From assembly GCA_030840885.1 (NCBI GenBank), contig JAVEDQ010000153.1, positions 1-8,059 on the forward strand: 8,059 bases of DNA, read 5' to 3'. Below are positions 1-6,507 of the stretch, in pieces. The DNA comes from Frankiaceae bacterium. Its GTDB lineage: Bacteria; Actinomycetota; Actinomycetes; Frankiales; Frankiaceae. The number at the start of each line of letters is the position of its first letter. Position 1 is the first letter of the stretch. The notes beneath the pieces were generated by a model that saw only the letters and a list, made by a program, of their open reading frames with translations, ran no database searches and was not told the origin of the DNA. A program made the position numbers and the translations under genes.

Positions 1-1397
1 GACGACGCCGGCTCCTCGCCGTCGGAGCTGTAGGTCGACGGACCGCTCTCCTCGACCTCGGCCTCCTGAGCGGCCTTGATCTGCGCGAGGTGCTGCTCGA
101 AGCGAGCCCGTGCCTCCTCGTACTGACGCTCCCACTCGGCCTGCTGCGACTCGTAGCCGGGCAGCCAGTCGCCCGTCTCGACGTCGAAGCCCTCCGGGTA
201 GATGTACTGCCCGGCCTCGTCGTAGTGGGCTTCCATGCCGTACTGCGTCGGGTCGAACTCGTGCGGCTCGACCGCGTTCGCGGCTTCGTTGGCCTGCTTG
301 AGCGACAGGGAGATGCGGCGGCGCTCGAGGTCGATGTCGATGACCTTGACCATGATCTCGTTGCCGACCTGCACGACCTGCTCCGGGATCTCCACGTGGC
401 GCTCGGCCAGCTCGGAGATGTGGACCAGGCCCTCGATGCCCTCGTCCACGCGGACGAACGCACCGAACGGCACCAGCTTGGTGACGCGACCCGGCACGAC
501 CTGCCCGATGGCGTGGGTGCGGGCGAACTGACGCCACGGGTCTTCCTGCGTCGCCTTCAGCGACAGTGAGACGCGCTCACGGTCCATGTCGACGTCGAGG
601 ACCTCGACGGTGACCTCCTGGCCGACCTCGACGACCTCGCTCGGGTGGTCGATGTGCTTCCACGAGAGCTCGGAGACGTGGACGAGACCGTCCACGCCAC
701 CCAGGTCCACGAAGGCGCCGAAGTTGACGATCGAGGAGACGACGCCCTGCCGCACCTGGCCCTTGGCCAGCTTCGCCAGGAACTCGGAGCGAACCTCGCT
801 CTGCGTCTGCTCGAGCCACGCGCGGCGCGACAGGACGACGTTGTTGCGGTTCTTGTCCAGCTCGATGATCTTCGCCTCGAGCTCGCGACCCACGTAGGGC
901 TGCAGGTCACGGACGCGGCGCATCTCGACCAGCGAAGCCGGGAGGAAGCCGCGCAGGCCGATGTCGAGGATGAGACCGCCCTTGACGACCTCGATGACGG
1001 TGCCGGTGACGACACCGTCCTCGTCCTTCAGCTTCTCGATCGTGCCCCAGGCGCGCTCGTACTGTGCGCGCTTCTTGGACAGGATCAGGCGGCCTTCCTT
1101 GTCCTCCTTCTGGAGGACGAGGGCCTCGACCTGGTCACCGACGGAGACGACCTCATTGGGGTCGACGTCGTGCTTGATCGACAGCTCGCGCGAGGGGATG
1201 ACGCCCTCGGTCTTGTAGCCGATGTCGAGCAGAACCTCGTCCCGGTCGACCTTGACGATGGTTCCTTCGACGATGTCGCCATCGTTGAAGTACTTGATCG
1301 TGAGATCGATCGCCGCGAGGAAGTCTTCAGCCGATCCGATGTCGTTGATCGCGACCTGCGCGGGACGAGTCGGGGCTTCGGTGGTGCTAGCTGTCAA
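1..1397 (-). CDS. rpsA: 30S ribosomal protein S1, four S1 domains (3' end cut by window edge)
   Basis: Ribosomal protein S1 binds mRNA at the 30S subunit and helps bring it to the ribosome. The visible 465 codons begin MTASTTEAPTRPAQVAINDI and contain four S1 (OB-fold) domains at roughly residues 39-108, 123-193, 210-280 and 296-366. Domains 3 and 4 carry the typical NFGAFVDL and PFGAFVRV strands, GLVHVSEL/GLVHISEL, and end in SLSLK. Actinobacterial S1 has four such domains, against six in E. coli. After domain 4 comes the actinobacterial tail with EFDP, PEGFD and a glutamate/glutamine-rich helical stretch; the stop codon lies beyond position 1. M. tuberculosis RpsA is 481 residues, so only a few residues should be missing. 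The start is TTG at 1397-1395, chosen because GGAG lies 8 bases upstream and the N-terminus matches known RpsA. In-frame TTG (1415) and GTG (1439) codons upstream lack as good a ribosome binding site. I see no frameshift. Confidence 0.97.
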   Translation of the reverse strand, partial: MTASTTEAPTRPAQVAINDIGSAEDFLAAIDLTIKYFNDGDIVEGTIVKVDRDEVLLDIGYKTEGVIPSRELSIKHDVDPNEVVSVGDQVEALVLQKEDKEGRLILSKKRAQYERAWGTIEKLKDEDGVVTGTVIEVVKGGLILDIGLRGFLPASLVEMRRVRDLQPYVGRELEAKIIELDKNRNNVVLSRRAWLEQTQSEVRSEFLAKLAKGQVRQGVVSSIVNFGAFVDLGGVDGLVHVSELSWKHIDHPSEVVEVGQEVTVEVLDVDMDRERVSLSLKATQEDPWRQFARTHAIGQVVPGRVTKLVPFGAFVRVDEGIEGLVHISELAERHVEIPEQVVQVGNEIMVKVIDIDLERRRISLSLKQANEAANAVEPHEFDPTQYGMEAHYDEAGQYIYPEGFDVETGDWLPGYESQQAEWERQYEEARARFEQHLAQIKAAQEAEVEESGPSTYSSDGEEPAS

Positions 1398-1405
1398 GGG
1401 GTTGG

Positions 1406-1409
1406 CTCC
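1406..1409 (-). promoter_or_regulatory. Shine-Dalgarno site of rpsA
   Basis: On the minus strand the bases GGAG lie 8 bases before the TTG at 1397. This spacing is normal and supports the TTG start over the in-frame TTG at 1415 and GTG at 1439. Confidence 0.6.
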
Positions 1410-1569
1410 GGACAAGGGATGGTCAGGTGTCCACGCCACGAGGGCCGGTCCGAGCGCCGGGTCGGGGGGACAACTGCACCGCGACACATGCTGCCGGGCT
1501 GTCGGAACCGTCTCAGACGTTCGAGTGGGCCTGCTCCGTATGAGACACACAGACCCTCGTGCCTCACAG

Positions 1570-1575
1570 ACTTTA
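1570..1575 (-). promoter_or_regulatory. Candidate -10 element for rpsA
   Basis: TAAAGT on the minus strand is the only exact TANNNT hexamer I found facing rpsA in the intergenic region. It would give a leader of about 165 bases. The bases 17-18 upstream (TACCAC or GTACCA) are a poor -35 match, so this is only a candidate. Confidence 0.22.
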
Positions 1576-1645
1576 CGGCACCGGAAGTCATCGTGGTACA
1601 CGTCGGACGCCGCCGTACGGGCGATATCCGCCGCAGAATGGGCCG

Positions 1646-2575
1646 GTGACGCAGGTGCCCCCATTGCCGCCTCCCCCATTCCCGCCTCCCCCATTGCCGC
1701 CACCGCCTTTCGCACGGTCCGGCCTGGGTCCGCGGGAGCTGGGTGTCGAAGCGGTGGCCGAGGTCGGCTACGGCGAGGTGGACCAGAGCGAGGCCGTGCT
1801 GGCCAGCCGCAGGTGGTGGGACGCCGAGGCCGACGCCTACCAGGACGAGCACGGCGAATTCCTCGGCGGCGGTACCGACATCGGTGATTTCGTCTGGTGT
1901 CCCGAAGGATTGCGGGAGGCCGACGCCCGCCTTCTCGGTTCGCGCGAGGACATTGCCGGAAGGCGAATCCTCGAGATCGGGGCCGGGGCCGCGCAGTGCT
2001 CCCGGTGGCTCGCCGCCGAAGGGGCACGCCCGGTGGCACTCGACCTCAGCGCCGGGCAGCTGCGCCATGCCCGTGCGGCGGCCGGCCGGACCGTCCCGCT
2101 CGTCCAGGCCGACGCCACCGTGCTATCGCTGCGCGACGCGGCCGTAGACATCGTCTGCTCCGCCTTCGGTGCGGTCCCCTTCGTCGCGGACAGCGGGGCG
2201 CTGCACGCCGAGGTCGCCCGCGTCCTCCGGCCCGGCGGCCGCTGGGTCTTCTCGGTCAACCACCCGATGCGGTGGTGCTTCCGCGACGATCCCGGCCCCG
2301 AGGGGCTGGTCGTCGAGCGGTCGTACTTCGACCGCAGCGCCTATCTCGAGATCGGTGGCAGCGGGGCTCCGACCTATGTCGAGTCGCACCGGACGATGGG
2401 CGACCGGATCCGCGAGTTGCGCTCTGCCGGCTTTGAGGTGCTCGACGTTCTCGAGCCCGAATGGCCCGAGGGCCTCACGCGGGAGTGGGGTCAGTGGAGC
2501 CCGCTGCGCGGCCGGCTGTTCCCCGGCACGGTCATCTTCGTGGCGCGGCTGCCGGGGGGCCGGCGGCAGCAGTAG
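1646..2575 (+). CDS. Class I SAM-dependent methyltransferase
   Basis: This encodes a Rossmann-fold methyltransferase of the Methyltransf_11/25 type that uses S-adenosylmethionine. From the GTG at 1646 it is 309 residues. SAM-binding motif I is LEIGAGAAQCSRW at about 109-121, the acidic end of strand 2 is D133 in VALDLS, and QADA (154-157) is the next SAM-contacting loop. The segment VLRPGGRWVFSVNHPMRW is the usual post-motif strand. The family-like block RRWWDAEADAY...DFVWCPEGLREAD (55-93) precedes the core. The substrate is unknown. Residues 5-22 are almost all proline with L/F, encoded by a 15-bp repeat; there is no clear ribosome binding site for 1646. An in-frame GTG at 1754 (273 residues) would remove this stretch and keep the whole conserved part, so the start is uncertain. 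The gene is divergent from rpsA, and its last 44 bases overlap the convergent glycosyltransferase gene. Confidence 0.85.
   Translation: MTQVPPLPPPPFPPPPLPPPPFARSGLGPRELGVEAVAEVGYGEVDQSEAVLASRRWWDAEADAYQDEHGEFLGGGTDIGDFVWCPEGLREADARLLGSREDIAGRRILEIGAGAAQCSRWLAAEGARPVALDLSAGQLRHARAAAGRTVPLVQADATVLSLRDAAVDIVCSAFGAVPFVADSGALHAEVARVLRPGGRWVFSVNHPMRWCFRDDPGPEGLVVERSYFDRSAYLEIGGSGAPTYVESHRTMGDRIRELRSAGFEVLDVLEPEWPEGLTREWGQWSPLRGRLFPGTVIFVARLPGGRRQQ
1658..1702. repeat. Three 15-bp tandem repeats, proline-coding
   Basis: The unit CCCCCATTGCCGCCT occurs three times in a row (1658-1672, 1673-1687, 1688-1702); the second copy has C for G at unit position 9 and the third ends in A. In the methyltransferase frame each unit reads P-P-(L/F)-P-P. 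On the minus strand the repeats give G runs at 1692-1688, 1683-1681, 1677-1673 and 1662-1658, which could support a G-quadruplex with loops of 4, 3 and 10 bases. Unit number could vary between strains. Confidence 0.9.
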
Positions 2576-3374
2576 TTCCGGCGTCCGAGCTCACCGCGTC
2601 CGAACCGGACAGTGGCTGATGCTGGTACGTCACCGTCCTGTACCGGCCTCGCCACACGTTCAGCCGGATGCGGAACGGGTCGAGGAAACCGTCGAGGACG
2701 ACCCGGATGTGGGAGTCACCGACGAGCCCGTCGCCGGCGACCTTGGGATCGGCCCAGTCGGGGACGTCGATGAGGTCGATGCGGTAGCGCAGCGACCGCG
2801 CGATCGCCAGCAGCTCCATGTCGAAGCTCCAGCTCAACATGGTCATCCGCCCGAAGGTCGCCTCCGCGACGGAGGCCTCGAAGACCTTGAACCCGCACTG
2901 GGTGTCCTTGACACCCGGAACCACGAGCACCTGGGCGGCGAGGTTGGCGCACTTCGACAGCAGCCGGCGAGCCCAGGTCCGGTGCGTCGTGAGCAGGTCC
3001 CGCACCGCGATGCCGATCGCAGCATCCCGACGCATCAGGTCCGCGACGTCGTCGAGGTAGTGGAGCGGGGTCGCCAGGTCGGCGTCCATGAACATGCGGT
3101 AGCGGCCGCGGGCCTCGAACATGCCGAGCCGCGTGTCGCGTCCTTTGCCGCGGCGGCAGCCGGCGTGGATGACCCGGAGATCCGAGAACAGCCCTGCCCT
3201 GCGCGTGGCGATCTCGGCGGTGCCGTCAGGACTGTCGGCCACGACGACGAGGACTTCCACTCCGCCGTAGTCCCGGCTGTCGAGGAACTCCGCGAGTCTC
3301 TCCAGCGAGGCGCCGATCACGTTCCCTTCCATGTAAGCGGGGATGACGATCGACAGGTCGGGCGGCGCGACCAC
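2532..3374 (-). CDS. GT2-family glycosyltransferase, polyprenyl/dolichyl-phosphate sugar synthase type
   Basis: This 280-residue protein has a GT-A fold of family GT2. It probably transfers a sugar from a nucleotide sugar to polyprenyl phosphate at the inner face of the plasma membrane. Visible motifs are SIVIPAYMEG (8-17), ADSPDGT (46-52) in place of the common DDGSxDGT, RRGKG (74-78), the metal-binding D-A-D at 97-99 in FMDADLATPL, DTQCGFKVFE (157-166) and WSFDMELL (182-189). The last two blocks resemble dolichyl-phosphate beta-glucosyltransferase (ALG5/DPM1-like) enzymes. I see no transmembrane segment. The tail after about residue 255 is low-complexity Ala/Ser/Pro. The GTG start at 3374 follows a strong AGGAGGGA site. 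The gene is last in the four-gene run, 80 bases after the GT-C-like gene, and its 3' end overlaps the methyltransferase. The exact sugar is unknown. Confidence 0.88.
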   Translation of the reverse strand: MVAPPDLSIVIPAYMEGNVIGASLERLAEFLDSRDYGGVEVLVVVADSPDGTAEIATRRAGLFSDLRVIHAGCRRGKGRDTRLGMFEARGRYRMFMDADLATPLHYLDDVADLMRRDAAIGIAVRDLLTTHRTWARRLLSKCANLAAQVLVVPGVKDTQCGFKVFEASVAEATFGRMTMLSWSFDMELLAIARSLRYRIDLIDVPDWADPKVAGDGLVGDSHIRVVLDGFLDPFRIRLNVWRGRYRTVTYQHQPLSGSDAVSSDAGTTAAAGPPAAAPRR

Positions 3375-3380
3375 GGTGAC

Positions 3381-3388
3381 TCCCTCCT
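3381..3388 (-). promoter_or_regulatory. Strong Shine-Dalgarno site of the GT2 gene
   Basis: AGGAGGGA on the minus strand contains the full AGGAGG core, which ends 8 bases before the GTG at 3374. It fixes that start although the reading frame stays open far upstream. Confidence 0.8.
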
Positions 3389-3454
3389 GAGAACAACTTG
3401 CCGTCCCGCGCGAACCCGGAATTCCTGGCGCCAAGCGGATCTGCGACGTGCGGA

Positions 3455-5227
3455 TCAGCTTCTTCCAGACATGATCCAGACCTGGCGAAGTGTGGGGTGA
3501 GGGCCCGACGGAGCAGGGATGGTCCCGAGCAGCTGCGCGCCCGGCGGGACCTCGTCGCCGACCTGGATGGTCCGATCGTCGGGTCGGCCGCAGTAGACGG
3601 GCTCGAGTTGCTGGCAGATGTCCTGCGTGACGACGGGCGTCCAGCCCTGCGTCCGGAGCTGGTAGGCCGCCGCCATCTCCCAGCTGATGTCCATCAACGC
3701 GTCGAAGCCGTTGCGGACCGGCACCCGGATGAACAACCGCTGGCCTGGCTGCGGCGGGCCGGGTACGAGCGCGACGAGTCTCGCCGCCGCCGCGACCTCG
3801 TCCGGGCGCTCCCCGGCTTTCAGCTCGTACCTCGGGGCGGCGTCGTAGAGGAACACGGCGAAGATCAGTGAGACGACGGTCAGGCCCGCCACGGCCCAGG
3901 GCGCAGTCGCGTGCCCCCTCGAGAACCCGGGAACCCGCCGTCGGCCACGCGCTCCGAGTGCGGCATCCGGTGTCGGCATCCGTCCCGCCCGAACCGCGGC
4001 GACGGCCGCGGTAACGAGCGCTCCCCAGGTGAACAGGCCGACGGGCCAGACCAGGTTCTGCACGTAGTTGAACGAGAGCGCGCCCCCGGTCGGGAAGCGG
4101 GAGAAGAAGAACAGGGTCGCGAGGTCGGCGGTCAGGGCGACCAGGGCGAGACCGGCCGCCGGGTACCGCCGCTGCCTCCACGCCAGGACGGTGAGCAACG
4201 CCAGCGCCAGCAGGATGACGAGCACGCTCGTGATGGTCAGCAGACCGGCGACACCACCGGGACCGTGGCCGGGCAGCATGTTCCGCTTGGGGGGTCGGAG
4301 CCAGACCAGGGTCGCCGGATTCAAGCCGCGGCTGAGCTGCCGCAAGGCGAAGTCCCAGCCGAAGACGCCCTCACTGACGTTGGAGCGGGACAACAAGGTG
4401 AGGTTTCCGGGGCCGGGCCGCAGCTCCTGGACGACGCTGGGCGTCCAGCACACCACCCCGACCACGACGGCTACGAGCGTCGGACGGACGACGCGGGCGT
4501 GGAGGCCGCGAGCGGCGAACACCCCGCTCAGGAAGGACACGAGCAGGACGGCGGCGGAGGGCACGACGAACATCAGGTGCGCCTGGATGCAGAACGACGA
4601 GAGGAACACCAGCGGGACCATCCACCACAGCCGCCCCGCCGCCGCCGCCCACGCCAGGACCAGCATGGCCGCGAAGGGGACGAGCGGCGCGTACGGGTTC
4701 CAGGTCGGGGTGCCGGCCAGCTGCGCCGCCAGGCTCCACTCGAGGAGCAGTCCCCCGGCCGCCACCCCCAGACCGGCCCAGCGCCCGGCGACGCTGACGG
4801 CCGCCGTGCAGGCCACCAGCAGGCTCAGGGCGACCAGTAGCTGGACCGCGATCGCGGGACCGATCCCGGGCGCGAGGCGGGCCGGGAGCGCGATCACCTC
4901 GTAGAGCAGCGGGCCGGGGTCGAACACGGACTGGTTGCTGCCGAGGCTGCCGCCGACCGTGAACTGACCGACGAGCGGACGATGGGCGGTGAAGACGTCC
5001 CACGACCGCCAGGCGATGACCGCTTCGTCCCCGGCCGGGCGCCAGCCACTCCGCGCCAGGCTGAGCACCATGGCGAACAGCGGGAACACCGCGACCACGG
5101 CCCAGGTCGCACCCCATCGCCAGGACCGGATGCGCCGAGCCGGGGCAGCTGATCCGGCGGTGGCGCCCTCCGAAGACGGGTCGCGAACCGCGTCCGGCGT
5201 GTCGTCCACCAGCTCCGCACCGTGCAC
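3455..5227 (-). CDS. Polytopic membrane protein, GT-C glycosyltransferase-like
   Basis: This 590-residue protein has a short cytoplasmic N-terminus, a first membrane helix at about 39-58, roughly ten further hydrophobic segments up to about 460, and a C-terminal domain of about 127 residues that is probably extracytoplasmic. GDEA (66-69) sits in the first external loop, where GT-C enzymes (ArnT, PMT, mannosyltransferases) keep their acidic residues. Other motifs are DPGPL (103-107), WNPY (176-179), QAH (215-217) and WTPSVVQEL (261-269). GT-C enzymes use polyprenyl-phosphate sugars, and the next gene downstream is of the type that makes them. Two cysteines near 538 and 546 in the C-terminal domain could form a disulfide. 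The GTG at 5227 has GGAGG 5 bases upstream; the frame is open further upstream, but that part lies over the acyltransferase gene. It is paralogous to the gene at 6507-8059. The glycosyltransferase role is inferred from architecture and context, not from a signature. Confidence 0.82.
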   Translation of the reverse strand: MHGAELVDDTPDAVRDPSSEGATAGSAAPARRIRSWRWGATWAVVAVFPLFAMVLSLARSGWRPAGDEAVIAWRSWDVFTAHRPLVGQFTVGGSLGSNQSVFDPGPLLYEVIALPARLAPGIGPAIAVQLLVALSLLVACTAAVSVAGRWAGLGVAAGGLLLEWSLAAQLAGTPTWNPYAPLVPFAAMLVLAWAAAAGRLWWMVPLVFLSSFCIQAHLMFVVPSAAVLLVSFLSGVFAARGLHARVVRPTLVAVVVGVVCWTPSVVQELRPGPGNLTLLSRSNVSEGVFGWDFALRQLSRGLNPATLVWLRPPKRNMLPGHGPGGVAGLLTITSVLVILLALALLTVLAWRQRRYPAAGLALVALTADLATLFFFSRFPTGGALSFNYVQNLVWPVGLFTWGALVTAAVAAVRAGRMPTPDAALGARGRRRVPGFSRGHATAPWAVAGLTVVSLIFAVFLYDAAPRYELKAGERPDEVAAAARLVALVPGPPQPGQRLFIRVPVRNGFDALMDISWEMAAAYQLRTQGWTPVVTQDICQQLEPVYCGRPDDRTIQVGDEVPPGAQLLGTIPAPSGPHPTLRQVWIMSGRS

Positions 5228-5232
5228 GCAGT

Positions 5233-5237
5233 CCTCC
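5233..5237 (-). promoter_or_regulatory. Shine-Dalgarno site of the GT-C-like gene
   Basis: GGAGG on the minus strand lies 5 bases before the GTG at 5227. It sits in the 47-base gap after the acyltransferase stop codon and decides the start in a frame that stays open well upstream. Confidence 0.65.
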
Positions 5238-5274
5238 GAGACCCTTCCTGGTGGGAGCAGATGACAGGCCGAGA

Positions 5275-6507
5275 TTACGCGGGGGGTCCTGCGGAACCGT
5301 TCCGACACGAGTGGGTATCGGTACGGACCTCGGCACGCACCCCCAGGCGGCGGCCCCACCGCACGGCAGGGCGCTCGACCGCGGAGTACGTGACGGCCGC
5401 CAGCGCGACGGTCACGACGAGGACGACTGCCAGAAAGGGCAGGAACGGCACCTGGAACAGCTGCCGACCGCTCAGGTCCAGGAGCTCCCGGACCACCAGC
5501 TGATGCCAGAGGTAGACGCCGTAGGAGGCGAGCCCGACGAGCGCGACCGGGCGCCACAGCAGAGGCCGGGGATTGCCGAGAACGGCCGGAAGCAGCAGCA
5601 GAAACGCGATGGCCCCCCACAGGGCCTCCTCCGCCACCGCCTGACCTGGCGTCCGCTCGTAGAGCGGAGTCCGGCCGAGCCCGAGCTGCGTCGCCAGGAC
5701 GAAGTAGGCGAGGGCCGCCAGCGACCAACACGTCACGGTCGTCCGACGACCGATGCGACGGCGCGTGCCGGTCGCCGTCTGGCTCCAGCGCACCGACAGG
5801 ACGGCGAGCAGGAAGCCCAGAGCGAACAGATCGAACCAGACCGGCAGGAACCCGTGCCAGACCGCCCACGGCACCGGCTCGGTCACCTCGAGCACGTAGC
5901 GCGAGACCAGACCCGTGACCAGGAGGCCGACGATGCACCACACCTCGCGGCGGAACTGCCGGGAAGCCGAGAGCCGGTGGCGGCCGACGAAGGCCGCCCA
6001 CAACGGAAGCGTCAGGTAGAAGGCCAGTTCGACGCAGAGGCTCCACGCCTGCGGAATGCCCAGATAGACCGTCTGGTGCCGATACACCTGGCCCAGCAGC
6101 GGCAGCAGGAGGAGATCCCATCCGTCCTGCGGCCGTGCCGAGGGGACGAGCGCCACCGTCGTGGCGAGGACCAGCAGGTAGAGCGGCAGGATCCGGAGGA
6201 GTCTGCGCAGCAGGAAGGGGCCGAGCGGTGGGCCGGGCTCGCCCCGGAGGTGGGCAGCCGCCCACGGCCGGTAGAGCAGGAAGCCGGAGATGACGAAGAA
6301 GACTCCGACGCCGACCTCGGCGCGCGCGGTCAGCGCCCCGAGCACCCCGGGGCTGGTGTTGAGCCCGGAGACGAAACCGACGTGGGTGCAGAGGACCAGC
6401 AGCGCGGCAACCGCCCGGAGGCCTTCGACCCCCGGGAAGTAGGCGCGCGCCGGCCCGCGGGCACCGGATTCTCGAGGTACCTGCCGTATCGGAGGACTCG
6501 CCGTCAT
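5275..6507 (-). CDS. Acyltransferase-3 family membrane O-acyltransferase
   Basis: This 410-residue integral membrane protein belongs to the acyltransferase 3 (OafA/NodX/OatA-like) family, which moves acyl groups, often acetyl, onto hydroxyls of exported sugars, lipids or peptidoglycan. The family signature R-X10-H is present as R31...H42 in GLRAVAALLVLCTH. Other family blocks are GVFFVISGFLL (68-78), RRLLRILPLY (101-110), AWSLCVELAFY (154-164) and SYGVYLWHQ near residue 355. About ten hydrophobic segments follow in the usual arrangement. No C-terminal SGNH domain is present, so it is the single-domain form. The ATG at 6507 shares its A with the upstream TAA stop (TAATG), and there is no good ribosome binding site, which points to translational coupling. 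The acceptor is unknown, but the neighbours suggest a cell-surface glycan or glycolipid. Confidence 0.93.
   Translation of the reverse strand: MTASPPIRQVPRESGARGPARAYFPGVEGLRAVAALLVLCTHVGFVSGLNTSPGVLGALTARAEVGVGVFFVISGFLLYRPWAAAHLRGEPGPPLGPFLLRRLLRILPLYLLVLATTVALVPSARPQDGWDLLLLPLLGQVYRHQTVYLGIPQAWSLCVELAFYLTLPLWAAFVGRHRLSASRQFRREVWCIVGLLVTGLVSRYVLEVTEPVPWAVWHGFLPVWFDLFALGFLLAVLSVRWSQTATGTRRRIGRRTTVTCWSLAALAYFVLATQLGLGRTPLYERTPGQAVAEEALWGAIAFLLLLPAVLGNPRPLLWRPVALVGLASYGVYLWHQLVVRELLDLSGRQLFQVPFLPFLAVVLVVTVALAAVTYSAVERPAVRWGRRLGVRAEVRTDTHSCRNGSAGPPA

Larger units (their letters stand above)
1398..1645. other. Divergent intergenic region between rpsA and the methyltransferase gene
   Basis: These roughly 250 bases lie between two divergently oriented genes, so they should hold the promoters of both. 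I see no convincing coding sequence in them. The heptamer CACAGAC occurs twice on the plus strand, at 1548-1554 and 1565-1571, a spacing of 17 bases. GGACA/TGTCC arms (1410-1414 and 1428-1432) could form a small 5-bp stem just upstream of the rpsA ribosome binding site. No strong terminator or known riboswitch is recognisable. If the methyltransferase starts at 1754 instead of 1646, the non-coding region is about 356 bases. Confidence 0.6.

Noticed and set aside
1392..1397. TTGACA on the minus strand, a perfect -35 hexamer
   Set aside because: It is the rpsA start codon followed by its second codon, and no TANNNT lies 16-18 bases downstream.
1410..1432. GGACA/TGTCC stem next to the rpsA ribosome binding site as a regulatory RNA element
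   Set aside because: A 5-bp stem with a 13-base loop is likely by chance in GC-rich DNA, and no known S1 leader motif is recognisable.
645..1649. Long plus-strand open frame of about 334 codons over rpsA and the intergenic region
   Set aside because: It is antisense to a clearly conserved rpsA, its composition is Asp/Leu/Val-rich as expected from a shadow frame, and it has no recognisable domain.
2598..2610. GTCCG-AAC-CGGAC hairpin as a terminator for the methyltransferase gene
   Set aside because: The stem is only 5 bp, there is no T tract after it, and it lies within the coding sequence of the GT2 gene.
3425..3434. TGGCGCCA palindrome in the gap before the GT2 gene as an operator
   Set aside because: Only 8 bp with no second copy in the gap; such palindromes are frequent by chance in high-GC DNA.
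3375..4181. Upstream extension of the GT2 gene to 549 codons
   Set aside because: The extension is a shadow of the GT-C-like gene. GT2 homology begins right after the GTG at 3374, which has a strong ribosome binding site.
5228..6265. Open minus-strand frame extending the GT-C-like gene at 3455 to 936 codons
   Set aside because: The extension lies in another frame over the acyltransferase gene, which has all its family motifs. The ribosome binding site at 5233-5237 and the paralogue alignment support the start at 5227.
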